Below are positions 57,042 to 64,000 of a DNA stretch of 64,000 nucleotides, piece by piece. The stretch's first letter is position 1; every line of letters begins with the position of its first letter. Both the position numbers and the translations under genes were made by a program. Below the pieces are notes generated by a model. The model was not told where the DNA came from. It made no database searches and saw only the letters and a program-made list of their open reading frames with translations. Origin of the DNA: Pannonibacter sp. XCT-53 (lineage in GTDB: Bacteria > Pseudomonadota > Alphaproteobacteria > Rhizobiales > Stappiaceae); the NCBI RefSeq assembly GCF_009915765.1, contig NZ_JAABLQ010000001.1, positions 124,001 through 188,000 on the forward strand, in the 5' to 3' direction.

Positions 57042-58189
57042 TGGCCAATTTCGGGCTCAACGGGTTCCCGCGAGGCCGGCTCGGCAGTAGCCGCAGCTCG
57101 CTGACGGGCAACGTCTCCCTGCTCGCGGTCACGCGCACGGCCAGCCTCGGCCAGGACGTGTTCGGGATCGGTCAGTACAGGGTGATCACGACGAACAGCA
57201 CATTCGTGGTGCCGGAGGGCGTGACCGCGATCCGTGTTCGCGCCCGTGGCGGCGGCGGCGGCGGCGGCGGTGGCGGCGGGTCTGGCAACCGCCGTGGCGG
57301 CGGCGGTGGCGGCGGCGGCGGCTTCGGCCTCGGCGTGTTTACGGTGGTGCCTGGCCAGGCGATCCCCGTGACGGTCGGCTCTGGAGGCGCAGCCGGATCG
57401 GCGGGTGGCAACGGCACGGCAGGCGGCACCTCGTCGTTCGGCACGATGTTGTCGGTCACCGGTGGTGGTGGCGGCGTCGGGGGCATCACGACCGGAGCAG
57501 GCGGAGCAGGCGGTCTGTCGGCTGGTGGCGCTGTCAATGTCGCGGGCGGCGCAGGTGGCAATGGTGGTGCAGGCACTGGCGGGTCAGGCGCCGGTGGCGG
57601 CGCGGCCGGTGGTCCGCTCGGCATCGGCGGTGCCGGTGGCAACGGCTGCGCGCTGTCCGCCCAGGGTGACAATGGCGGCGGCGGCGGCGGCGGCGCGGCC
57701 GGCAATGCGGGCGGCACGCTCACCACCGCGACGAGCTACAACGGAGCCGGTGGCGGCGGCGTCGGTGGTCCCGGCACCGCGACATCGACACCCGGCCCGA
57801 ATGCCGACGGCGTGATCCAGGCAACTGGCGCGGGCATCTCGGCGACCCGGCCGTTTACACCGCGGTTCGTTACCGATCTGGAGACGTCCTCCGGTGGTGA
57901 GGGCGGGATCATTACCGGCGGCAACGTCGCATCTCCCGGATTTTCGGCGGAGGCCGGCGGCGGTGCCGGCGGCGGCACCGGCTCGCCGCTTTCGATGGCT
58001 CCGGCCGCAGGCGGCCTCGGCAGAGGCGGCGGCGCAGGCGGCGGCGGCGCAGGCGGGAGCGCAAATCCTGGCGGAGCCGGAGGTGCTGCATTGTTCGGTC
58101 ATGGCGGCGGCGGTGGCGGCGGATCGCTCGGCTCCGGCTCGAGCAACGGCGGCGCGGGCGGCAACGGATTTGTGGTTGTGGAGTGGTGA
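57041..58189 (+). CDS. Glycine-rich tail adhesin
   Basis: A 382-residue protein. Residues 1-60 form a short N-terminal part ending in ITTNSTFVVPEGVTAIRVRA. The remainder is dominated by glycine-rich motifs (GGAGGNGGAGTGGSG and similar), interrupted by short loops such as DLETSSGGEGGI. This resembles the polyglycine-II sandwich of the T-even/S16 gp38 adhesins, in which Gly-rich helices hold variable receptor-binding loops. It is encoded between fibre and fibre-chaperone genes. The end, GGNGFVVVEW, is typical of such tail Gly-rich domains. Probably the receptor-binding tip. Confidence 0.75.
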   Translation: MANFGLNGFPRGRLGSSRSSLTGNVSLLAVTRTASLGQDVFGIGQYRVITTNSTFVVPEGVTAIRVRARGGGGGGGGGGGSGNRRGGGGGGGGGFGLGVFTVVPGQAIPVTVGSGGAAGSAGGNGTAGGTSSFGTMLSVTGGGGGVGGITTGAGGAGGLSAGGAVNVAGGAGGNGGAGTGGSGAGGGAAGGPLGIGGAGGNGCALSAQGDNGGGGGGGAAGNAGGTLTTATSYNGAGGGGVGGPGTATSTPGPNADGVIQATGAGISATRPFTPRFVTDLETSSGGEGGIITGGNVASPGFSAEAGGGAGGGTGSPLSMAPAAGGLGRGGGAGGGGAGGSANPGGAGGAALFGHGGGGGGGSLGSGSSNGGAGGNGFVVVEW

Positions 58190-58190
58190 G

Positions 58191-58631
58191 ATGACGAAAT
58201 TCGCACGCATCATCGACGGCATCGCGGTCGATGTCGTCGCCGCCGATCCGGCCGGCCTCTACCATCCGGACGTGGCGAGCCAGTTTGTCAGCGTACCGGC
58301 CCAGGTCGAGCGCGGCTGGCGCAAACAGGGCAGCACCTGGGCGGCTCCCGAGGCTCCGGCCGAGACGCCTGCCGCCGCAGTGCCGCGCCGGACCGTGTTC
58401 ACGCCGCCCGAGTTCCTCCTCCTGTTCACGGCGGCCGAGCGCGTGGCGATCCGCGCCGCGCGGCCGAGCAATCCGGTGATTGCTGACTGGCTGGCGATCC
58501 TGGAGGATCCGCGCCTGTCCGAGGTCGACGTGACGCGGCGGTCGACACGGGACGGGCTGGACTACCTCGCCTCCGAAAACCTGATCACCCCGGCCCGTGC
58601 GGCCGAGATCGGCACGGGAGCGGCGCTGTGA
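58191..58631 (+). CDS. Tail fibre assembly/chaperone-like protein
   Basis: A 146-residue protein: FARIIDGIAVDVVAADPAGL, YHPDVASQFVSVPAQVERGW, RKQGSTWAAP and the later PRRTVFTPPEFLLLFTAAER fit DUF4376-like fibre-assembly proteins, encoded after fibre genes. It starts 2 bases after the adhesin stop. Chaperone activity is inferred from position and family resemblance. Confidence 0.7.
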   Translation: MTKFARIIDGIAVDVVAADPAGLYHPDVASQFVSVPAQVERGWRKQGSTWAAPEAPAETPAAAVPRRTVFTPPEFLLLFTAAERVAIRAARPSNPVIADWLAILEDPRLSEVDVTRRSTRDGLDYLASENLITPARAAEIGTGAAL

Positions 58632-58864
58632 CCACCATCCTCAATTACCTCTACAATCTGCACGTCGCCCTGTCGCAGCTCGTCAACGTGCTGATCGGCG
58701 GCGACCCGGACGAGAGCTTGTCGGGCCGGATCGGCAAGAGCCTCGTTGCCGGAGGCTGGGCCGCCCGCGTGCCCTGGCCGGCCCTCCTGCGCCGGCACTG
58801 GCTCGCCGCGATCGAGACCGACGAGGGCGGCAACAGCGCGCGTGGAAGACGGGAGAGGATTTGA
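58628..58864 (+). CDS. Small conserved phage protein (DPDE-type)
   Basis: A 78-residue protein from a GTG overlapping the previous stop. LYNLHVALSQLVNVLIGGDP then DESLSGRIGKSLVAGGW is a segment common in short proteins encoded near lysis or tail-fibre genes of many phages. Function unknown. Confidence 0.65.
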   Translation: MTTILNYLYNLHVALSQLVNVLIGGDPDESLSGRIGKSLVAGGWAARVPWPALLRRHWLAAIETDEGGNSARGRRERI

Positions 58865-58965
58865 GCGCGCTTGCCAGGAAAACTTGTCAGGGAAGAAGCT
58901 GCACCTAGCGAACTAGCTCTTGATATGCCAGTTTTCCACCCTCGACCACGGTGGAGCGGTTTAAC

Positions 58966-60027
58966 ATGACGTCTGCAAGAGAAACGGTCTTTATTGTTGG
59001 CGCAGGCGCTAGCGCAGAGTTTGGTTTTCCTGTGGGTTCCGGCTTGGCAGAAAACATCAAAAAAACCTTGCAAGGTACAGTACAGTACACAAAAGTCGAA
59101 GCGTACGGTTATAGATACACCGGGATCGAGCATTGGCTTAAGCGCTTAAGTGACAGCAAAAAATTTGAAGTTTGGGAGGTCGAGCGCGCGGTAAACTTGA
59201 TCGTGACCGGCATGCCCTACACCCCTTCAATCGATGTTTTTGTAAATAACCACAACGAAGATAGAGCAGTCGCGGCCGTCGCTAAGATCGCAATCGCATA
59301 TGAAATTTTAAGGAACGAGAGGGGCGAGGGCCTTTCGACAGGCAGTGTGATGCGGCTCACCAGCTTGGTTGACCGAAAAGAGTTCGCACAAACACAAGTT
59401 CGGAACACTTGGCTCGGTCAGCTTTGGCAGCTGATTGTAAGCGCCGGAAAAAAGCGCGATGTAGAGGCGCTGTTGGGAAGAATCGGCTTTGTTGTCTTCA
59501 ATTATGATCGAAGCATAGAGCAGTTTTTCTACTACACTTTGATGCATTATTTTAACCTGCAGCCGGACGAGGCGAGGCGCATGTTCCGGCAGTTAGATAT
59601 TATACATATGTACGGACAAGCAGGCAGGTTCAAACCGATTGAAGACGGATTGGCGGAGTGCTGCGACTATGGAGAGCCCAATCCTGAGAAATTGCCTTCG
59701 CGGGTGGATGAGCAGCTTGTCACGTTCTCCGAAGCACGCAGCGAAGAGATCAACACGCAGGCGCGTGCCACTGAAATGATAAGGCAAGCTAAGGTTCTAA
59801 CGTTCTTGGGATTTCAGTTTTACGAACAGAACATGGCGTTACTTTTCGACGATACCCTCCCTAAAGATGACCGAGCCCGCCGGGCATATGGCACTTGCTT
59901 TGGCATGGCCGAGCCGTTAGCTAGCGTAGTCCGATATGACCTTATGGAAAAAAAGTACATCACATCGATTGAACCTATAACGGCACATGAGTTGATACGA
60001 TCCTACGGACAAGCTATGTTCCGGTGA
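58966..60027 (+). CDS. SIR2-like domain protein, prophage cargo (candidate anti-phage defence gene)
   Basis: A 353-residue protein; GGTGGAG stands before the ATG at 58966 (a GTG at 58951 is in frame). SIR2-type NAD-fold markers: FIVGAGASAEFGFPVGSGLA (residues about 9-28), VVFNYDRSIEQFFYYTL (Asn-Tyr-Asp near 180) and DIIHMYGQAGR (near 211-220). In most SIR2 proteins the last motif is HG; here it is H-x-Y-G, so NADase activity cannot be assumed. No second domain or partner gene is seen. Base composition is clearly lower in GC than the phage genes, and a strong terminator follows: a self-contained insertion. SIR2 domains are NAD-depleting effectors in Thoeris, DSR and prokaryotic Argonaute systems. 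Not a structural tail gene. Confidence 0.75.
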   Translation: MTSARETVFIVGAGASAEFGFPVGSGLAENIKKTLQGTVQYTKVEAYGYRYTGIEHWLKRLSDSKKFEVWEVERAVNLIVTGMPYTPSIDVFVNNHNEDRAVAAVAKIAIAYEILRNERGEGLSTGSVMRLTSLVDRKEFAQTQVRNTWLGQLWQLIVSAGKKRDVEALLGRIGFVVFNYDRSIEQFFYYTLMHYFNLQPDEARRMFRQLDIIHMYGQAGRFKPIEDGLAECCDYGEPNPEKLPSRVDEQLVTFSEARSEEINTQARATEMIRQAKVLTFLGFQFYEQNMALLFDDTLPKDDRARRAYGTCFGMAEPLASVVRYDLMEKKYITSIEPITAHELIRSYGQAMFR

Positions 60028-60050
60028 TCGCTTTTCATTCCTTGTTGTGA

Positions 60051-60085
60051 ACGGGCTGACTGGTGTCAGCCCGTTTGTTTTTGCG
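60051..60085 (+). terminator. Intrinsic terminator of the SIR2-like gene, with a late dyad motif
   Basis: ACGGGCTGAC (60051-60060) pairs over 10 bp with GTCAGCCCGT (60065-60074) around a 4-base loop, followed by a T-rich run (TTGTTTTT). The inner GCTGAC-N4-GTCAGC (60055-60070) matches the dyads upstream of the lysis and head operons, differing only in the four central bases. It may therefore both end the cargo transcript and mark the late promoter of the sheath unit (start 60141). Confidence 0.7.
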
Positions 60086-60140
60086 CCAGCCGTACTCTCC
60101 ATCCCAGCAGATCGCTCACTGATCACACACGGGATGGATC

Positions 60141-61397
60141 ATGTCCGGCACCACGAATTTCGTCGGCGTTCGCCGATTTTCCGACCTCCGGTCGACCGTC
60201 GCCCGGATCGACACGCGCGACAGCACGGTCATCGGGCTGGTGCTGCCGGCACCGCTCGCCGACAACACGGCGTTTCCGATCAACGAGCCGGTGCGGCTCT
60301 CCACCGATGATGTGGACCAGTTCACCAAGCTCGGGGCCGGCGTCGCCCAGGACACGGTCAACCAGATCAAGGCCGAGGGGATCTCGACCGACATCGTGTT
60401 TGTCCGCTCCCAGCATTCCGCCCTGGTCGATGCGCAGCAGAAACTGGAGGCCGAGATCAACTCGATCGTCGGCTCGGCCGGGGCCGGCACCGGCGTCTGG
60501 GCGCTGCTGGAGGCCAAATCCCACCTCAAACTGGAGCCGGGCTGCATCCTCGCGCCGGGCTATACCGCGCACCGGATCGGCAACGCGGCCAATGCGATCG
60601 TCGCGGCGGCGCGCACGGTCGCAGACCGGATCATCGACTGCATGGTCATTGCCGACACGCCGTCGACGTCGGTCGCAAATGCCATCACCTGGGCCAATGA
60701 TTTCAAGACCGCGCTCAACGTCATCGGCATGTACCCGGCCGGCGTCTACAATTTCGGCGCGGGCAACGTGACCCGGCCGCTGTCGGCCTCGGTCGCGGCC
60801 GCCATGGTGCGGCGGGACAAGGAGACGGGCGGTCCCTATAAGGCGTTCTGGAACCGGCCTCTCAACGGCGTGCTCGGGACGTCCGTCCCGGTCGGATACA
60901 CCGACGGCGATGCCGGGTCGGAGGCCAACCAGCTCGCCCAGGCCGGCGTCGGCACGGTAATCGAGGGCAGTCAGCTCTGGGCGCCGTTCACGACGGCCAC
61001 CGATCCGACCGTGGCGAGCTGGCGGTCGATCAAGAAAATCCGCACGCGCCTGGCGGTCTCGAAAGCGATGCTGCGGCCGATGCGTCAGTATCTGTCCGAG
61101 GATATCACCCCGCACATGGTCACGCTGATTTACCGCGCGCTCGACCAGTTCCTCTCCGACCTCGTCACCCTCGGCGCGCTCATCGACTACGAGGTGCTGT
61201 GGTCCAAGTCGTCCAACCCGGCATCTGTGCTGTCGGCCGGCGCGATGAGGGTCCGCATGCGGTGGGCCGAGACGCCCGACCTGATCGACCTGCAGCTCTA
61301 TGACGAGCCGATGCCCGAGGCATTCGACGTGCTGCAGGCAGCGATCGCCTCTGCCCTGTCGCAGCTGGGCTCGTCCAACATCCGCGTCACCGCCTAA
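60141..61397 (+). CDS. Contractile tail sheath protein (P2 FI-like)
   Basis: A 418-residue protein. It opens TTNFVGVRRFSDLRSTVARI and shows TVIGLVLPAPLADNTAFPIN, ILAPGYTAHRIG, VYNFGAGNVTRPLSASVAAA and the C-terminal SIKKIRTRLAVSKAMLRPMR, LIYRALDQFLSDLVTLGALI typical of P2 FI sheath proteins. Subunits stack around the tube and contract at infection. A tube gene follows 11 bp later. Confidence 0.93.
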   Translation: MSGTTNFVGVRRFSDLRSTVARIDTRDSTVIGLVLPAPLADNTAFPINEPVRLSTDDVDQFTKLGAGVAQDTVNQIKAEGISTDIVFVRSQHSALVDAQQKLEAEINSIVGSAGAGTGVWALLEAKSHLKLEPGCILAPGYTAHRIGNAANAIVAAARTVADRIIDCMVIADTPSTSVANAITWANDFKTALNVIGMYPAGVYNFGAGNVTRPLSASVAAAMVRRDKETGGPYKAFWNRPLNGVLGTSVPVGYTDGDAGSEANQLAQAGVGTVIEGSQLWAPFTTATDPTVASWRSIKKIRTRLAVSKAMLRPMRQYLSEDITPHMVTLIYRALDQFLSDLVTLGALIDYEVLWSKSSNPASVLSAGAMRVRMRWAETPDLIDLQLYDEPMPEAFDVLQAAIASALSQLGSSNIRVTA

Positions 61398-61408
61398 GGA
61401 GATCAGCC

Positions 61409-61954
61409 ATGGATCGCATCATTCGCGGTGCCAACTGGTACTGCAATCAGATCAACCAGCGCCAGCGTATCGACGAGACAATCCTCCCGGATCTGTCACG
61501 TGACATGATGCAATATGTCATGGGCGGCAGCTGGTTCGGGCTTGAACTGCCGGCCGAGATCGCGGCGCTGACCTGCGAGATGACGGTCAATGGCGTTCAT
61601 GAGGATCTCAAGACCCGCTTTGGCCGCGAGCCCGGCGACTGGACCGAACTTGCGTACTACGAAAACCTCCTCAACGTGTTCCCGGCAAACTCGACCGGGG
61701 AAGTGGGCAGTGGGTCGAAAGTTCAGATGCGCGGCCGTGTTGTCATGCTCAAGGGCTTGCTCAACAATTACAAACAGGGCGGCGTCAAGGGGCAGAAGTC
61801 GACCTCACCGACGCAGTTGCGCTGGTCCTCGATCGTGCTCTACCACGACATCATCGACGGCAACACGGTGCACAAGTTCGACATCCCGAACAACGTTTTG
61901 ATCATCAACGGCGTCAACTACACCGCCGAGCACAACCGCATCATCGCCGCCTGA
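61409..61954 (+). CDS. Tail tube protein (P2 FII-like)
   Basis: A 181-residue protein: RGANWYCNQINQRQRIDETI, LSRDMMQYVMGGSWFGLELP, GREPGDWTELAYYENLLNVF and the C-terminal DIIDGNTVHKFDIPNNVLII fit FII tube proteins. It assembles the inner tube on the tape measure. AAGGAG lies before the ATG. Confidence 0.92.
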   Translation: MDRIIRGANWYCNQINQRQRIDETILPDLSRDMMQYVMGGSWFGLELPAEIAALTCEMTVNGVHEDLKTRFGREPGDWTELAYYENLLNVFPANSTGEVGSGSKVQMRGRVVMLKGLLNNYKQGGVKGQKSTSPTQLRWSSIVLYHDIIDGNTVHKFDIPNNVLIINGVNYTAEHNRIIAA

Positions 61955-61979
61955 CAGGCCGATTTGAGGAGCATTCGAG

Positions 61980-62492
61980 ATGGGCTCGAACGTGACTGAA
62001 ACACCCGTTGCGATCGTGAATGTGCCGCAGGCGGCCGGCGAGGCTCCGGCCGTGTCGGAGATCCCGATGCCGCCGCCGGCACTCTGGGCCGAGCTGGACA
62101 ACTCTGCGCAGAGTTCGGGCAGTGCAAAGCCGTCGACTGGCGCACCTGCCGCGCCGGCTGCGGCGCTGCCCATGCGCGAGGTGGAAAAGCTGGCATTCAG
62201 CCGGTCGACGGCGACCACCGTGCCGCTGGAGTTCGCATTCGACCACCCGGAACTCGGCCACATCGCCAGCGTCATCGTGCGCCGGCTGACGGTCGGCCAG
62301 GTCGGGGACATCCTCGACCGGCGCAGCCGGACGAGCGCGCCGGACCTGTACGACATCTACGCCGAGATGACGCAGCTGCCGGCCCCTGTGTTGCGCGGGC
62401 TGGAGGCCGGCGACGGTGGGCGCGTGGTGGAGGTGTGCTGGGATTTTTTGCCCCCCGTGTTCCGGCCGACGTCTACAGCGACCGGCCAATAG
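61980..62492 (+). CDS. Tail assembly chaperone E
   Basis: A 170-residue protein with a Pro/Ala-rich N-terminus and a compact C-terminal part (FDHPELGHIASVIVRRLTVG, APDLYDIYAEMTQLPAPVLR), the phage tail_E pattern. GAGGAG precedes the ATG. Near its end the codons GAT-TTT-TTG contain a slippery heptamer that lets a fraction of ribosomes continue into E'. E and the E-E' fusion coat the tape measure during assembly. Confidence 0.85.
   Translation: MGSNVTETPVAIVNVPQAAGEAPAVSEIPMPPPALWAELDNSAQSSGSAKPSTGAPAAPAAALPMREVEKLAFSRSTATTVPLEFAFDHPELGHIASVIVRRLTVGQVGDILDRRSRTSAPDLYDIYAEMTQLPAPVLRGLEAGDGGRVVEVCWDFLPPVFRPTSTATGQ
62444..62450 (+). promoter_or_regulatory. Programmed -1 frameshift site (T-TTT-TTG)
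   Basis: The heptamer is in the correct phase: zero-frame codons are TTT-TTG, preceded by T. A -1 slip moves ribosomes from frame E into the frame reading FFAPRVPADVY. The same T6G heptamer is used for the P2 E-E' fusion. Confidence 0.85.
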
Positions 62493-62683
62493 ACCGTGTC
62501 GTGATCGACCTGCCGCGCTGGCGCTCCTATATCGCGCGTCTCGCCAGCTCGTTCTCGACGCCGCTGCCGGCGCTCCTCGACATGCCCTGGGACGAGGCGC
62601 TGCGATGGTTTCCGGAGGTTCGGGCGATCTATGACGAGACGTGGGGGCGCGGTGGGGGCAGCTATGGGGGCCGCAACAGATGA
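62444..62683 (+). CDS. E' extension of the tail assembly chaperone (made by -1 frameshift)
   Basis: About 79 residues in the -1 frame after the slippery site (AADVY-like start, then DRPIDRVVIDLPRWRSYIAR, DMPWDEALRWFPEVRAIYDE). It has no ribosome site of its own; an in-frame ATG at 62435 is just part of the overlap. The W-F-P-E and Gly-rich end are typical of GpE' proteins. It is expressed as the E-E' fusion, about 234 residues in total. Its stop overlaps the tape-measure start (ATGA). Confidence 0.8.
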   Translation, partial: FFAPRVPADVYSDRPIDRVVIDLPRWRSYIARLASSFSTPLPALLDMPWDEALRWFPEVRAIYDETWGRGGGSYGGRNR

Positions 62684-64000
62684 GTGATCTCGACGTCGCC
62701 CTGCGCCTTCGCCTGGTCAACCAGCTCTCGCGTCCTGCCGAGGAGGCCGAGCGGGATCTGCAGCAGCTCGGCCGGGCCGCCCAGCAGCTCGGCCGCACCC
62801 GCGTCGGAGCCGAGCTCGGCACCGGACTGCAGCAGCTCGGCCGCGATGCCGAGGCTGCCCAAGGCAAACTCGGCGGCATCACTCAATCGGCCAACGAGGC
62901 CCGGCAAGCGCTTGGCCGGATCGGCGACGGTGCCTCGGGCATCCGGGCGGATGCGCAGCGCGCCGAGGAGGCGATCCGGGGCATCCGGACGGAAGCCCAG
63001 GCCGTGCGCCAGGCGCTCGGCCGGATCGACGATGGCGCGTTCGACGGGCTGCGCGCCGATGCCAACGCGGCCGAGCAGGCAATCAAGGACATCGGGGCTG
63101 CCGCCGATGCGCAGCGGGCAAAGCTCGCCGGGCTGCGCATGGGTGGCCCGCTCAATGGCTCAGGCTACGGCCCCGTCCGGCCCGACATCACAGGCGGCAC
63201 CGGTATTGCTGGCGCGGCCTACGACCGGTTGGGCGGCGATGCGATCATCCCGCTGACGGCAGGGGCAGGCTATGCAGTCGGCGGCGCATTTGCCAGCGCC
63301 GGCATCGTGGCCGGTCATGCGATAACGGCCGCCGCCGGCGACGAGTTTACCTCTGACCAGCTCCGCGTCCTCGGGGGCTATGGCCCCGAGGATCAGGCCC
63401 GATATGACCAGATCCTGGCCCAGATCGGCGCGCGCAAGGGCGTGGGCACCCGCGGCGCGATGAGCGTCATGGGCCTCCTGATGTCGGGCGGTCTCGACGC
63501 GGAGGCGGCGGCCGCGATGACCGAAAGCGCCATCGTGTTCGGCAAGGCCACTCAGGCAAGCCCGGAAGACGCGGCCAACACCACGATCGCGCTCAAAAAC
63601 AATTTCGGGATCGGCTCCGACCAGCTGATGGCGGCCTATGACGCGATGGCGCTTGGCGGCAAGGCCGGCCAGTTCGAGGTCAGGGACATGGCCAAGCATT
63701 TCCCGTCGATCGCGGCCAAAATGAGCGCGCTCGGCGAGGGTGGCATGTCGGGCACGCAGCTGCTCGTCGCCCTGGGACAGCAGATCCGCAAGACGGCTGG
63801 TTCGTCGAATGAGGCTGCGACGAACTTTGAAAACATGCTCGGAAAATTTCGGGCTCAGGATTTCATCGCCAATGCAGCCGAGGTCGGGATCGACGTCGAG
63901 AAAACGCTGCAGGGCGCGCAGGCAGCCGGCACATCGCCGGTGATGGCTCTCCTCGAGGAGATCCAGAGCACGGTCGGAACGGACGGGTTTGCCCTCGCCA
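62680..64000 (+). CDS. Tail tape measure protein, partial (3' end outside window)
   Basis: The first 440 residues of a long protein that runs off the right edge. The N-terminus has coiled-coil repeats (PAEEAERDLQQLGRAAQQLG and several units around Ala-Leu-Gly-Arg-Ile), followed by the TP901-type core: AAAMTESAIVFGKATQASPE, AANTTIALKNNFGIGSDQLM, AYDAMALGGKAGQFEVRDMA and KHFPSIAAKMSALGEGGMSG. It sets tail length and is wrapped by the E/E-E' chaperones. Confidence 0.93.
   Translation, partial: MSDLDVALRLRLVNQLSRPAEEAERDLQQLGRAAQQLGRTRVGAELGTGLQQLGRDAEAAQGKLGGITQSANEARQALGRIGDGASGIRADAQRAEEAIRGIRTEAQAVRQALGRIDDGAFDGLRADANAAEQAIKDIGAAADAQRAKLAGLRMGGPLNGSGYGPVRPDITGGTGIAGAAYDRLGGDAIIPLTAGAGYAVGGAFASAGIVAGHAITAAAGDEFTSDQLRVLGGYGPEDQARYDQILAQIGARKGVGTRGAMSVMGLLMSGGLDAEAAAAMTESAIVFGKATQASPEDAANTTIALKNNFGIGSDQLMAAYDAMALGGKAGQFEVRDMAKHFPSIAAKMSALGEGGMSGTQLLVALGQQIRKTAGSSNEAATNFENMLGKFRAQDFIANAAEVGIDVEKTLQGAQAAGTSPVMALLEEIQSTVGTDGFALA

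Larger units (their letters stand above)
28470..64000 (+). mobile_element. Mu-like transposable prophage (Mu head, P2-type tail), right end outside window
   Basis: At least 35.5 kb of contiguous phage genes: repressor/Ner switch, MuA and MuB, GemA, Mor, lysis, gp27/28 terminase, gp29, gp30, protease I/Z, capsid T, gp35, gp36, gpG, then P2-order tail genes to the tape measure. There is no tyrosine or serine integrase, as expected for replicative transposition. The element is not visibly degraded: no frameshifts were seen in the recognised genes except the expected programmed one. The start coordinate is approximate. Cargo genes occur at the left end, between gp30 and protease I, and between the fibre genes and FI. 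Confidence 0.9.

Noticed and set aside
28470..64000. Search for an integrase and att sites
   Set aside because: No tyrosine or serine recombinase and no tRNA gene are present; the MuA/MuB pair explains insertion, so att-site prediction is not appropriate.

Overview
The window is high-GC DNA from an alphaproteobacterium, most likely of the Hyphomicrobiales (Rhizobiales). This is inferred from the many binding-protein-dependent ABC transporters with SorC or GntR/FCD regulators, the Tat-type binding-protein leaders, and a 131-bp palindromic interspersed repeat. No rRNA, tRNA or CRISPR array was seen. About 1-28,450 is ordinary chromosome. About 28,470-64,000 is the left and central part of a transposable (Mu-like) prophage whose right end lies beyond the window.

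Host part. (i) 1-1476, minus strand: a BMP-family binding protein and the start of its ABC ATPase (nucleoside-type importer). (ii) 1801-4224: a Zn/Cd/Pb-exporting P-type ATPase with a histidine-rich loop, behind a textbook MerR-family promoter; no MerR gene is adjacent. (iii) 4261-5220, minus: PrmB-like protein methyltransferase. (iv) 5626-11694, minus: a Ugp/Mal-type ABC importer (binding protein, two permeases, ATPase), a calcineurin-like phosphodiesterase and an FCD-type GntR regulator. This faces a divergent operon (11917-16221) of a class V PLP enzyme, a class III aminotransferase and a glutamine-synthetase-like ligase; a perfect 17-bp FadR-type palindrome lies between them. (v) 16517-26309: a ribose-type ABC importer, a SorC regulator, an aldo/keto reductase, a GlpD-like dehydrogenase, an LsrF/DhnA-type aldolase and an FGGY kinase, forming a sugar or polyol utilisation operon with features of both the ery and lsr systems. 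(vi) 26449-28059: a GMC oxidoreductase, the last host gene before the prophage.

Prophage. The left end probably lies near 28,460-28,475, where possible transposase-binding repeats begin. Left-end cargo: a secreted stand-alone Cache-domain protein, a small membrane protein and a GNAT acetyltransferase. Then come the repressor/Ner switch, a DnaA-domain-IV-like protein, a ParB-like protein, MuA transposase, MuB ATPase, a block of small early genes, GemA and a Mor-type activator. The lysis and packaging operon follows: amidase, holin-like protein, nested Rz/Rz1 spanins, a DksA/TraR zinc-finger protein, DUF2730, gp26-like, gp27 and gp28 terminase, gp29 portal and gp30. A reversed secreted Sel1-like moron separates it from the head operon: protease I with internal scaffold Z, decoration protein, major capsid T, gp35, gp36, gpG and gp38. 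The tail module then follows P2 order (V, W, J, I, fibre genes, cargo, FI, FII, E/E', tape measure), so this is a Mu-head/P2-tail chimera.

Three GCTGAC-N4-GTCAGC dyads sit in front of the lysis, head and tail-sheath units, the first two within an identical 19-nt sequence; they are candidate sites for the single Mor/C-type activator. The most striking cargo is a low-GC SIR2-like gene (58966-60027) between the fibre genes and FI, the position I recall P2 using for its anti-T5 gene fun(Z); it is a good candidate for a prophage-borne anti-phage defence gene. The E/E' tail chaperone keeps a T-TTT-TTG slippery site in the correct phase for -1 frameshifting.
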